Shown here piece after piece: positions 27,421-35,093 of a stretch of 64,000 nt of DNA (its first letter is position 1; each line of letters opens with the position of its first letter). Position numbers and translations under genes: made by a program. The stretch lies in the NCBI GenBank assembly GCA_022508985.1, contig JAFLUA010000004.1, positions 62,001 through 126,000 of the forward strand, given 5' to 3'. Under the pieces are notes generated by a model. That model did no database searches. It saw only the letters and a program-made list of their open reading frames with translations, and was not told where the DNA came from. The DNA comes from Muribaculaceae bacterium (lineage in GTDB: Bacteria; Bacteroidota; Bacteroidia; Bacteroidales; Muribaculaceae).

Positions 27421-28560
27421 TTATTTATTCAAATAACGAAGCAGAGATTCTCTCATTCGATCATGTTCAATCATCCGCTTAATGCCATTTGGAATTCTAC
27501 AAGACGGCTTCCTTAATTTAGCATAAATTGCTTTTAATAAGGTGCCTGCAGCTTGTTTTAATGGAGGAGTGACACTATATAGTTTTGGTAAATATTCATT
27601 TTCGACAATTTTTTCAATTTGAGTGCTGTAGCATTTGTCATACTCCGATTTATCACTCAGATATGAGCACAGCAGAGCATTGTGCTTTTCACGCTCAATA
27701 CTATTATCAATTGTAATAGCAAGGTTGTCGATGTTGCGTGTATTGACTATTTCAAAAGAAATTGCGCGAGAGGCGGTGTCTAATTGCAATATTACGCCAA
27801 GGCCCTCATACCAATGCGGCCGATTTAGTGCGCGATATGAATAGTCTTGCATACTATTGAAGAAAAAGTTGCCGAGAGAATAGAAGATGACGCCATTTGA
27901 ATATTTCTCCCACCCTTGCGGACAATGCGGATGAGTGCCAATAACAGCATCGGCCCCCCAATCGATAAAATCGCGATAGCGTGCAATCGTTTCAGGTGTA
28001 GGGATGTCGACATATTCAATGCCGTCGTGAGGCATTACTATGAGATAGTCGACCTTTTCTTTTGCCTGCATGATAGAGTGAGGCAATTTCAAGTCGTTGA
28101 TATAAGCGCAACCAAGCCCGGAATGGTTTTCCACGTTGGTGAAAACACCTTTATAAGCGGCAAAGCAGACGGCTATAAATCCAATTTTGATTCCGTTCAC
28201 TTCTACAATCTTTGCTTTATGAACTTCATCATACGTGCCGACGCCAAAGGCGGCATCGCCAAGCCGCTCCTTTGTTTTGGCATACCCGTAATCGTCCCAA
28301 TCGAAAGCGTGGTTCGTGGCTAAAGGAAATAGGTTGAACCCTATCGAACGCAAGAAGTCGGGGACATCGTCGTGCTGGTAAAATCGACGTCGACTTTGAT
28401 GTGGCAGATCAAAATCTGGCCGAAGCGGTACTTCAAAGTTGCAGAGTTTTAATTGGCAAGAATTAATCGTCGACATCAGCTCGTCAGACACCTTGATTGG
28501 GCCTGTTGACGGAGTTGAACAAAAATCGCCGGCGAAAAATATTCTGATATTATTTGCCAT
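27421..28560 (-). CDS. CapA/PgsA-family metallophosphatase-like protein (379 aa)
   Basis: The family marks of CapA proteins are visible: FAGDFCSTP, CNFEVPL, LATNHAFDWDDYGYAKTKERL, MPHDGIEY, and GTHPHCPQGWEKY followed by FYSLGNFFF. CapA is needed for poly-gamma-glutamate capsule in bacilli, and related proteins are frequent in capsule loci of other phyla. No signal peptide is seen, so it may act in the cytoplasm. Being flanked by two ATP-grasp ligases suggests a step with amino-acid or peptide substituents. Confidence 0.85.
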   Translation of the reverse strand: MANNIRIFFAGDFCSTPSTGPIKVSDELMSTINSCQLKLCNFEVPLRPDFDLPHQSRRRFYQHDDVPDFLRSIGFNLFPLATNHAFDWDDYGYAKTKERLGDAAFGVGTYDEVHKAKIVEVNGIKIGFIAVCFAAYKGVFTNVENHSGLGCAYINDLKLPHSIMQAKEKVDYLIVMPHDGIEYVDIPTPETIARYRDFIDWGADAVIGTHPHCPQGWEKYSNGVIFYSLGNFFFNSMQDYSYRALNRPHWYEGLGVILQLDTASRAISFEIVNTRNIDNLAITIDNSIEREKHNALLCSYLSDKSEYDKCYSTQIEKIVENEYLPKLYSVTPPLKQAAGTLLKAIYAKLRKPSCRIPNGIKRMIEHDRMRESLLRYLNK

Positions 28561-28564
28561 CTGT

Positions 28565-29689
28565 TTATTTGTTGATAATAGCCTTAAGCTGTCGTTCCGA
28601 CAACTTGTTGGGTTGTCGCTGCAAGTCGTATTTTCTTTTAGTATCTTTCCAAGCCAAATAGCAGTTTCGAATTTCGTTTCGCCAACCTCGGCGAATAAAA
28701 TATTGGCCTGTACGATCCCAGAAGTCGTTTACTTCGATAACAACCGGTCCGTCGTCGGTGATGGCAATATCCCAGCCAGCGACTTTGATGTAAGGAAAAC
28801 ACTCTTGAAAGTGTAAAACGTCCTCTACAATCTTATCCCAATTTTCGATTCGCACACCGTCGATTCGCGCCCCACTGTCGGGGTGATTGGTGATATCAGT
28901 AATCTTATCCCAACCGTCGAACCGGATGGCGTGTTTTAATTCGCCTGTGTCAATATCGATGCATGCATCTACATTTCCTCCATTGCCGGCGTTATCGACG
29001 CAGGCCCCGGCACGTCCTATTTTGATAAAAGTAGCGACAAGACGTGCTTTATTGTCGGGGTAGAGAGCCGTCATAAATCGCACAGTATTGACCGAAGAAC
29101 TGTTGAATGACGCAAGTTGAGAAGTTTGTCTCACCATACTCTCAAAAATAAGGGCCGTTTTACCAATGATTGAAGATAGGCTAATTTCAGTATTGTTGTG
29201 TAACTTTAACGAGCAATTGTCGTCGCCGTACGTTATTTCAACAACAGCATACACATTGTTGCCGTGAGAACTTTCGGTAGCTTTGATAATGCACTCAGTT
29301 ACTTTTTTTTCTTTCAAAATTTTGATAACACCTAACAAGTCATTGGCAATGCTATCACTTTCTATTGTTTTACCTTCGGGTTGATAATAGCAATATAGCT
29401 TTGAAGTCTTTATTCCGGTTCCTTCAAATATTTTGTGGGCCAGGAATTTATTTCGGGCCAGGCTATAGTATTTTATAGGGTTGAGATAGTCGAGGTAATA
29501 ACGCTGCTCGTTGAGTCCGAGAAAAGATTGACGAAAAGATTCCGGTTGGAGGTCCAATCTAAAGTCGATATATTCTTGGAGAGATATACCCTTTTTTTTG
29601 TGCAACATCCTGAAATCTCGCAGAATGCGAATTTGTCTGAATTGAGGATGCCGTTGGAATATATCGAATATGTGGAGGATATTAATCAT
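28565..29689 (-). CDS. Sugar-transfer-associated ATP-grasp protein, copy 1 (374 aa)
   Basis: The ATPgrasp_ST pattern is clear: SSSVNTVRFMTALYPDN, IKIGRAGACVDNAGNGGN, and VAGWDIAITDDGPVVIEVND. The N-terminus has ALARNKFLAHKIFEGTG-like segments (here SLARNKFLAHK) common to this family. The C-terminus is basic. It is likely cytoplasmic and joins an acid to a glycan building block. A small tandem duplication lies just before its start codon. Confidence 0.82.
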   Translation of the reverse strand: MINILHIFDIFQRHPQFRQIRILRDFRMLHKKKGISLQEYIDFRLDLQPESFRQSFLGLNEQRYYLDYLNPIKYYSLARNKFLAHKIFEGTGIKTSKLYCYYQPEGKTIESDSIANDLLGVIKILKEKKVTECIIKATESSHGNNVYAVVEITYGDDNCSLKLHNNTEISLSSIIGKTALIFESMVRQTSQLASFNSSSVNTVRFMTALYPDNKARLVATFIKIGRAGACVDNAGNGGNVDACIDIDTGELKHAIRFDGWDKITDITNHPDSGARIDGVRIENWDKIVEDVLHFQECFPYIKVAGWDIAITDDGPVVIEVNDFWDRTGQYFIRRGWRNEIRNCYLAWKDTKRKYDLQRQPNKLSERQLKAIINK

Positions 29690-29735
29690 TAATACGATTA
29701 TGGTTATAGCGGAGTTAATACGATAGAGGTTATAG
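29689..29735. repeat. Short tandem duplication (two 21-bp copies)
   Basis: TTAATACGATTATGGTTATAG at 29689-29709 is repeated with two mismatches at 29715-29735 (26-bp period). It fills most of the gap between the flippase gene and the ATP-grasp gene. It lies in the untranslated spacer just upstream of the ATP-grasp start. Confidence 0.75.
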
Positions 29736-29741
29736 TACTGC

Positions 29742-31208
29742 TTACTTTGCTATGCGAAACCACCCTCGATACTTAGTGGGGATGGCGCTTAGAACGTATA
29801 CAAATGATTTCGGTTTGAAAATTATAGACCAAGCCAAATACAATGCAACGTATAGGGTGAATTTCAGTATGCCGTCGCAGTAGAGTGAAGAGTTGACAAG
29901 TCTCCCGACAACATAAACTAAAGCGGCGACTGAGAAAGAGGCTATTAAAATTGGCAAAAGGTCTAATAATTGTGTTTTCCAATTGTATCCGATATATTTA
30001 GATACTAAACCGATGTTTACTATGTAACAAAACCAATTAAACGCAACAACTCCACATAGAAGGCCTTTCATTCCGAAGAGTATTAGCCCTACAATAACAA
30101 ATGCAAGGCCGGCAGTGCGTTTTATCACAGTCCACTGAAACATTATTTTGCTTTTCCCAATAGCAGCTATTGTCTGAGTGTTTACTGCTTGAAGGCACGA
30201 TGATAATCCGATGATGCAAAAAATTTGAAAGTAAGGAACACTTGGGGCCCATTCCTCGGTGTATAGTAGAATAAATAATGGTTTTGCGATAAGGATTAAG
30301 ATAAATAACATTGGGAATGTAACATATGCAATCGACGTGGTAAGTTTTTTGAGCACATTAATCATAGACGCCATGTCGTCTTGTAGTTGAGCATATAGTG
30401 GATACGTTATTTGAGTTAAAACAGATGAAATACTTTTAGAAGCAAGACTTTCGGTAGATTCGGCTTTAGAGAAATATCCTAAAAGGCTTGGATTGTAAAC
30501 CTTACCAATTATTAAATGAGTGATTTTAGAACCTATATCATTGATTACATGCGTCAAAAACATGAAAATGCCAAAACTAAACAGTTCTCTAAATGATGAC
30601 GTGGAAAAGGTAAATGACGGCCTCCATTTAACATAAAACCAAAAGAATAGAGCAGGAACGGCTGACGTAAGAAGATTAGAAGCAACCAATGCCCAAACCC
30701 CATATCCGGAATATGCCATGGCAATTGTAACTGTCAAACTAACAATCGACGTAATCAAGGATGTTATGGCCAATACCTTGAAATTCATTCTCTTCCTTAA
30801 CTGGTTGCGTTGAATTATGTTGAAGGCATTTATAAACAAAACGATGCCCTGAACGCGTAGGACATCACACAAAATAGGAATTTCATAAAAGCGAGCAATA
30901 AACGGTGCGCATGAGAATAATATCGCATACATCACTATTGCCATCGCGATATTCCAATAAAATATTGTGGAGTAATCGGTTTGAGTCGGTTGCTTTTTTT
31001 GAATAAGGGCAGAAGCAAAGCCGCCATCAATAAATGCATCGGCAATCACCATAAATATAGTAAGCATACCAATGCAACCATAGTCGAATGGAGTGAGCAG
31101 ACGCGCAAGTACGATGCCCGAAATAAATGATATAAATATTCCGGAAAAACGCTGGACCGAAGTCCACGCCATACTTGATAAAACATTGTTTTTAAGCGAT
31201 TTGCTCAT
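29742..31208 (-). CDS. Wzx-type flippase, PST/MOP family (488 aa)
   Basis: A very hydrophobic protein with about twelve or more membrane helices. The N-terminal pattern NNVLSSMAWTSVQRFSGIFISFISGIVLARLLTPFDYG matches WzxC-like lipopolysaccharide exporters. It would flip the finished lipid-linked repeat unit to the periplasm, where the EpsG-like protein polymerises it. Confidence 0.92.
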   Translation of the reverse strand: MSKSLKNNVLSSMAWTSVQRFSGIFISFISGIVLARLLTPFDYGCIGMLTIFMVIADAFIDGGFASALIQKKQPTQTDYSTIFYWNIAMAIVMYAILFSCAPFIARFYEIPILCDVLRVQGIVLFINAFNIIQRNQLRKRMNFKVLAITSLITSIVSLTVTIAMAYSGYGVWALVASNLLTSAVPALFFWFYVKWRPSFTFSTSSFRELFSFGIFMFLTHVINDIGSKITHLIIGKVYNPSLLGYFSKAESTESLASKSISSVLTQITYPLYAQLQDDMASMINVLKKLTTSIAYVTFPMLFILILIAKPLFILLYTEEWAPSVPYFQIFCIIGLSSCLQAVNTQTIAAIGKSKIMFQWTVIKRTAGLAFVIVGLILFGMKGLLCGVVAFNWFCYIVNIGLVSKYIGYNWKTQLLDLLPILIASFSVAALVYVVGRLVNSSLYCDGILKFTLYVALYLAWSIIFKPKSFVYVLSAIPTKYRGWFRIAK

Positions 31209-31211
31209 TGT

Positions 31212-32423
31212 TTATATCTTCGAGAAATCTTCGAGATAGGAAAACGATTCAGTCAGTTTGCCACGATGTACTATCGTCGATCGTCTAATTATTTCAGAGC
31301 TTTCACCATCTCCATTGAGTAGAGGCCTGAAAACGTATTCGATGAGCATATCACCGAAATACTCGCTGGCATCAATAGCTAATGCGTTAGGGCAGGTATC
31401 AACTGCCATAACTGTAATGTTGCTGTCAGATGAAAATGCCGGTTCTTCTGTATGCGTTAGTATATTAAAGTCATAAAAAGGATTGTCGTGAGTACTCGAA
31501 CGAATTGTTGACTTAATACTACCACGAATATCACATGTAATATCCCCAATCATCTTTATGGGAAGATTATGGTTCGTAAAATCATCGCCTTCCAAATATA
31601 CAGGAGCTTTGGGATCCCAGTAATGACAAGAAATTAAAATATGCGCATGTTTGGCGAATTTAATGAAATCGCTTTCATACGCTTCGGGATGTTCATGAAA
31701 ATCGTTTCTATCAAAAGCCTTGCCGTCTTTACGTTTTACCAGTTCATTAACAGGAGCTCTATAGAAGGCCAATCCATTTACAGGTTCGTCGCTTACAAAC
31801 TCGTCGTAAGTAAGTTCTTGAGCTCGGCATTCGTGCATAACATATGTAACGCCCTGAGCGACGCGACCGTTACCTGTAATAAGAATTTTTACGTTAGGCC
31901 CATGTATTCTTGACAAAACTATGCGTAATTGCGCAAGTGTAAAATTTCGATCAGGCTTAGGTAAAGACTCTTGCTTAGTTTTTAATAAATACCCACGCAA
32001 GGTGTAATAAGCACCAACAATGCCGGCCCACCAACCAAAAGCACAGACTCTCGCGCCATTGTCGTCTACCAAATATTCGTAATCGGAAAAAGTGATTTTC
32101 TTGGCTATCATTTGTTGGAGCAACGGGCGGTTATATTGCTGCATTTTGGCAATATGGCCGAAAAAGAAGTAGTGCTTATTCGGTAGAAGAGATTCAATGT
32201 TAGCTTCTTTTATTCCGAAAAGGACATCGCAATCCGACATATCGTCGACAACATCTATGCCAAGTTTCAAGTATTCGTCATCGCTAAAAGCTCGGATGTC
32301 GCTTTTTTGTACCACGATATCTGAATTTGGGAATTCAGTTTTTAGTTTGGCTACTTGAGAAGGTGATAATACGACTCTATTGTCTTCCGGTATTTTTGTC
32401 TCTCTAATTAATCCGATTTTCAT
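31212..32423 (-). CDS. Alanine/saccharopine dehydrogenase-like enzyme (403 aa)
   Basis: The start MKIGLIRETKIPEDNRVVLSP and the FGIKEANIESLLPNKHYFFFGHIAKMQ region match the AlaDH/PNT N-terminal and saccharopine-dehydrogenase family. A nucleotide-binding stretch follows (KILITGNGRVAQGV). Family members interconvert amino acids and oxo acids with NAD(P), sometimes joining an amino acid to a keto acid. In a glycan locus it could make an unusual amino-acid or opine-like substituent, which is inference. ATG 32423 is used; the longer frame to 32435 would start with TTG. Confidence 0.75.
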   Translation of the reverse strand: MKIGLIRETKIPEDNRVVLSPSQVAKLKTEFPNSDIVVQKSDIRAFSDDEYLKLGIDVVDDMSDCDVLFGIKEANIESLLPNKHYFFFGHIAKMQQYNRPLLQQMIAKKITFSDYEYLVDDNGARVCAFGWWAGIVGAYYTLRGYLLKTKQESLPKPDRNFTLAQLRIVLSRIHGPNVKILITGNGRVAQGVTYVMHECRAQELTYDEFVSDEPVNGLAFYRAPVNELVKRKDGKAFDRNDFHEHPEAYESDFIKFAKHAHILISCHYWDPKAPVYLEGDDFTNHNLPIKMIGDITCDIRGSIKSTIRSSTHDNPFYDFNILTHTEEPAFSSDSNITVMAVDTCPNALAIDASEYFGDMLIEYVFRPLLNGDGESSEIIRRSTIVHRGKLTESFSYLEDFSKI

Positions 32424-32441
32424 GAGCCAGTTCAAGTCAAT

Positions 32442-32846
32442 TTATCTTGTCTTGGAATATTCGCGGAGCATAGTAGAGGATATGCCCTCGGTGCGAGATA
32501 GCGTTACGACTTGTTTGTTGTTTTCTTCGCACCACTGGATTGCTCGTTGGAAGCCGCTATGTTGCTGGTCTTCACCTCTGACGAATATGTCGAAGTCGAT
32601 GTTTTTAATGTCGGCGTCGACGTCTTTGTAAATGATTACTTCGTCGACATATTTTATAGTGCTCACCATGAATAGGCGTTCTTCGGTGGTATATATCATT
32701 TTTGTTCCCGGCTTATATTTTTCGATATAATCGCCGTCTTGAACAGCCACGATAAGCTTGCCACCGAGCTCTTTAGCTCTTTTGAAAAGGAGTATATGCC
32801 CAATGTGGAGCATGTCGTAAACTCCGAAGGTGAGTATTGTTTTCAT
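32442..32846 (-). CDS. TagD-like nucleotidyltransferase (134 aa)
   Basis: A small cytidylyltransferase-fold protein with FGVYDMLHIGHILLFKRAKELG (HIGH motif) and RTEGISSTMLR (ISSTxxR-like motif). The closest characterised relatives are glycerol-3-phosphate cytidylyltransferase (TagD) and similar enzymes making CDP-polyols or CDP-ethanolamine. It would supply a CDP-activated donor to the glycerophosphotransferase-like enzyme at 22178-23473. The stop of rmlC and this start overlap (TAATG). Confidence 0.85.
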   Translation of the reverse strand: MKTILTFGVYDMLHIGHILLFKRAKELGGKLIVAVQDGDYIEKYKPGTKMIYTTEERLFMVSTIKYVDEVIIYKDVDADIKNIDFDIFVRGEDQQHSGFQRAIQWCEENNKQVVTLSRTEGISSTMLREYSKTR

Positions 32847-33406
32847 TATGAGTTGATGTCGAAAGGCGATATGAAGCTACTGAAGTCGGTGTGTTGTAGA
32901 TCTTTATCGCTAAGTATGGCTTTGTCGGTGTCGAAATGCCAATCGATGGCGAGAGCTGTGTCGAGTGGCGATATTCCGCCTTCGGCTTCGGGGTGATAGT
33001 AATTGTCGCACTTGTATTGAAATACGGCGTTGTTGCTTAATACGGCATAACCGTGAGCAAAGCCTTGCGGGATGAACAGTTGCAGGTTGTTATCTTCCGA
33101 TAGCTCGATGGCGAAATGTCGGCCGTATGTTGGTGAGCCTTGTCGAATGTCGAGGGCTATGTCGATGATGCACCCTTTTACGCAACGAACGAGTTTGCTC
33201 TGGGCGTATGGCGGTATCTGGAAATGCAGGCCTCGTATTACTCCTCGGGCCGACATCGATTGGTTGTCTTGCACGAATTTTATAGGCTGTACTTTCTGGT
33301 CGAATTCTTGTTGCGAGAAACTTTCGAAAAAATATCCGCGAGCATCGGTGTAGATGCGCGGTTTAATGATGACAAGCCCTTCTATGTCGGTTTTTATTAC
33401 TTCCAT
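32846..33406 (-). CDS. rfbC: dTDP-4-dehydrorhamnose 3,5-epimerase (186 aa)
   Basis: A cupin epimerase of the RmlC family: YTDARGYFFESF, GVIRGLHFQIPPYAQSKLV, FIPQGFAHGYAVLS with the expected histidines, and full length. It converts dTDP-4-keto-6-deoxyglucose to the L-rhamnose-type intermediate. RmlA, RmlB and RmlD are not in the window, so they must be encoded elsewhere, or this copy acts on another 4-keto sugar. Confidence 0.92.
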   Translation of the reverse strand: MEVIKTDIEGLVIIKPRIYTDARGYFFESFSQQEFDQKVQPIKFVQDNQSMSARGVIRGLHFQIPPYAQSKLVRCVKGCIIDIALDIRQGSPTYGRHFAIELSEDNNLQLFIPQGFAHGYAVLSNNAVFQYKCDNYYHPEAEGGISPLDTALAIDWHFDTDKAILSDKDLQHTDFSSFISPFDINS

Positions 33407-33431
33407 CGTGGTCGATCTATAGCATGGTCGG

Positions 33432-33986
33432 CTATATAAACCTGATATACTCTGGGTTTACTTCTACGGCTACGGAGAAGAAACCGGGTAACGATACTAT
33501 GAGCCTTTTTTTTCTAAGTCCTTTCACCGATAGGAGGTGCCCATCGATGTTGTCGAGCGGTCCTCCCACAATTTTAATAGCCTTGCCATACATTTCGGGG
33601 GCTATTTCGTCGGGGAGGTAATACTTTGCGTCGTCGGATGCAGTGGCTGCTTTGATGAAGCGCTCCATGTCGGTATCTCTCACGACCATGGGTGTGGCTT
33701 TAGAGCCTTTTACGAAACGGTATTGGAGCGTTGACGTTTCTTTGACTTTAGGGTCGAGCGCTGCCCGTGTTGAGCGCACAAATAGGAGGTCGAAAACGTA
33801 TGGTATCTGTCGGCGGATGCGTTTCCCTCGGCTTGTTTTGAGTTCCCACTTAAGTGGTGTGAAAACTTCAAAGCCGTCGTTAGCCAATTGTTGGTATGCT
33901 CTGACGGTAGCGTTTGGTCGCTTTAGATCGCGCATTGCAAACCATTGGGGAGCGTTGTCGGCGTTCTTGTCGTTCTCGATGTCCAT
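33432..33986 (-). CDS. UpxY-type transcription antiterminator (184 aa)
   Basis: A NusG-like protein with an N-terminal NGN domain (QWFAMRDLKRPNATVRAYQQL, FEVFTPLKWELKTSRGKR..RQIPYVFDLLFVRS) and a C-terminal KOW-like segment (GKAIKIVGGPLDNIDGHLLS). Each capsule locus in Bacteroides has its own UpxY, which lets RNA polymerase read through the leader of that operon. First gene of the locus, preceded by a leader of about 200 bases with two hairpins. ATG 33986 is chosen; the longer frame to 34010 uses TTG. Confidence 0.9.
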   Translation of the reverse strand: MDIENDKNADNAPQWFAMRDLKRPNATVRAYQQLANDGFEVFTPLKWELKTSRGKRIRRQIPYVFDLLFVRSTRAALDPKVKETSTLQYRFVKGSKATPMVVRDTDMERFIKAATASDDAKYYLPDEIAPEMYGKAIKIVGGPLDNIDGHLLSVKGLRKKRLIVSLPGFFSVAVEVNPEYIRFI

Positions 33987-34076
33987 GAGTGCTAATTTGG
34001 AGCCAGACAATACCTCGGAGTCCTGCCGGATATTATATCTTATGATGAATCAAGCAGTTATGAATGTAGTTAGTAA

Positions 34077-34101
34077 CGAAAGTGCTTCTACGATACTTTC
34101 G
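34077..34101 (-). promoter_or_regulatory. Leader hairpin 1 of the polysaccharide locus
   Basis: CGAAAGT at 34077-34083 pairs with ACTTTCG at 34095-34101, a 7-bp stem in the untranslated leader upstream of the UpxY gene. In Bacteroides capsule operons such leaders are where transcription stops early unless UpxY acts. The match to a known UpxY target cannot be shown here. Confidence 0.45.
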
Positions 34102-34120
34102 AATGCCCATATTGTGCTAT

Positions 34121-34139
34121 GTCTCAATAAAAGCGAGAC
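34121..34139 (-). promoter_or_regulatory. Leader hairpin 2 of the polysaccharide locus
   Basis: GTCTC at 34121-34125 pairs with GAGAC at 34135-34139, a small stem nearer the promoter in the same leader. Confidence 0.4.
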
Positions 34140-34187
34140 TACATTTGAAAGGTATGTTGTGCAAAAGTGAATTCACATTTGCAGATG

Positions 34188-34218
34188 CAAAGATACGAAT
34201 TTATATCGGATTTACGAA
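34188..34218 (-). promoter_or_regulatory. Probable promoter of the polysaccharide locus
   Basis: On the minus strand a Bacteroidetes -7 element TATCTTTG lies at 34188-34195. A TTCG, close to the -33 consensus TTTG, lies at 34215-34218 with the standard 19-base spacer. Transcription would start near 34185, about 200 bases before the UpxY start codon. I see no inverted repeats flanking it that would suggest an invertible promoter. Confidence 0.6.
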
Positions 34219-34247
34219 AAAATAACGGGGTAGAGTGATGGTAAAAA

Positions 34248-34494
34248 TCTCCGTCCGGCAAAAGGAAAAGCCGCGGAGCGGGAAATATCCTTTTGGACAT
34301 TGGCGAGTCTCCGACTCGCCGAGAGGGAGGATAAGGCTCTCCATCCACCAGCCTCCGCGCTAACGCGCTCGACTGGGGTTGCCCTTATATCGGCTCTCCG
34401 AGCCTTAAGCCGGTCTATCGCTCGCGCTACCCGGTTATCTATGGTGTCTCGCCCTTCCCGGGTGATATATGCCCTCACATCGGGTCTCCGAGCC
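34248..34494. repeat. GC-rich cluster of TCTCCG hairpins downstream of ssrA
   Basis: Between the capsule promoter and ssrA lies a GC-rich stretch with no credible gene. It holds four TCTCCG cores (34248, 34308, 34395, 34485), at least three of them in tight hairpins with a TCC loop, such as GGCGAGTC/GACTCGCC at 34302-34320 and GGCTC/GAGCC at 34392-34404. Two 24-base segments (34381-34404 and 34471-34494) are direct repeats with three mismatches. It may be a degraded repeat element or a structured RNA in the ssrA 3' region. Confidence 0.5.
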
Positions 34495-34537
34495 ACACAG
34501 AGCCGCTGGGCAAGAGTCTTATTGTCGATGTGGATTG

Positions 34538-34935
34538 TGGAGCTGGAGGGATTCGAACCCTCGTCCAAACGTGGAACTAATGAGCTTTCTACGTGCGTAG
34601 TCTCAAGTTAATTTTCGTGTCGTGACAGGCCTGAAACCACCAATCGCGACCTTATCCTCTAAAATTTCGGACGCTTGTCGAGGCGGTCGGCATCCTATTT
34701 CCGATTTACGAGCACCGCCATATCGATTAGTCTCGGAAAAAGGACAATCGGGCGATGTCTTGTCGCTGCAACTTTTGCGGCGATTAAGCGTAATCTACTG
34801 TACTTCGATTAGGCAGCAAGAGCGTAGTTCTTTTCGCCATCTAAATAGGTTGAAACCTGATATTATGGAGCATAGGTCTCAAAGCTCCGCACGCTTACCC
34901 ACCACTTCTACACGCTGTCAAAACCAGTCAACCCC
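34538..34935 (-). ncRNA. ssrA: Transfer-messenger RNA (tmRNA)
   Basis: Read on the minus strand, the 5' end GGGGTTG pairs with the 3' acceptor strand CAGCTCC, followed by an unpaired A. The T-arm is present (GAGGGTTCGAATCCCTC). The mRNA part carries a tag frame ending in a stop codon at 34809-34811. CCA is not encoded. The molecule rescues ribosomes stalled on broken mRNAs and tags the product for degradation. Length is 398 bases, usual for the group. Confidence 0.95.
34809..34838 (-). CDS. tmRNA proteolysis tag (GEKNYALAA)
   Basis: Nine codons followed by TAA inside ssrA encode GEKNYALAA, which ends in the ALAA degradation signal and resembles tags of other Bacteroidales. The first tag alanine comes from the charged tmRNA itself and is not encoded here. 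Confidence 0.93.
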   Translation of the reverse strand, partial: GEKNYALAA

Positions 34936-34970
34936 AGTAAAAGCCTAAATGGCAGGCTTGTTTTATAATG

Positions 34971-34978
34971 CAAAGTTA
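34971..34978 (-). promoter_or_regulatory. ssrA promoter -7 element
   Basis: The minus strand reads TAACTTTG at 34971-34978, matching TAnnTTTG, about 36 bases upstream of the mature tmRNA end. TTTA at the -33 position (34998-35001) is a weak match. A small hairpin (AAGCCT/AGGCTT, 34941-34959) lies between promoter and tmRNA. Confidence 0.6.
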
Positions 34979-35093
34979 TGCTATTTTGCAGATATAATAA
35001 AATTTAGATATCTCTTTAACTTATGTTAAAATGATGATGTGGGCCAAAGGTGGCCGGCGCGGGCACCGGTTAACCTTCTGAAAATAGGCGTGA

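Noticed and set aside
34188..34218. Invertible capsule promoter
   Set aside because: No inverted repeats were seen on either side of the promoter, and no invertase gene is present in the window.
34212..34568. 118-residue minus-strand ORF
   Set aside because: It begins inside the tmRNA acceptor region and runs through the hairpin patch. Composition follows the repeats, not a protein.
34538..34935. Integration site with duplicated ssrA 3' end
   Set aside because: I looked for a second copy of the ssrA 3' end at the borders of the glycan locus and did not see one, so an integrated element there is not supported.
34300..34948. Plus-strand ORFs across ssrA
   Set aside because: They read the complement of the tmRNA gene and have no protein features.
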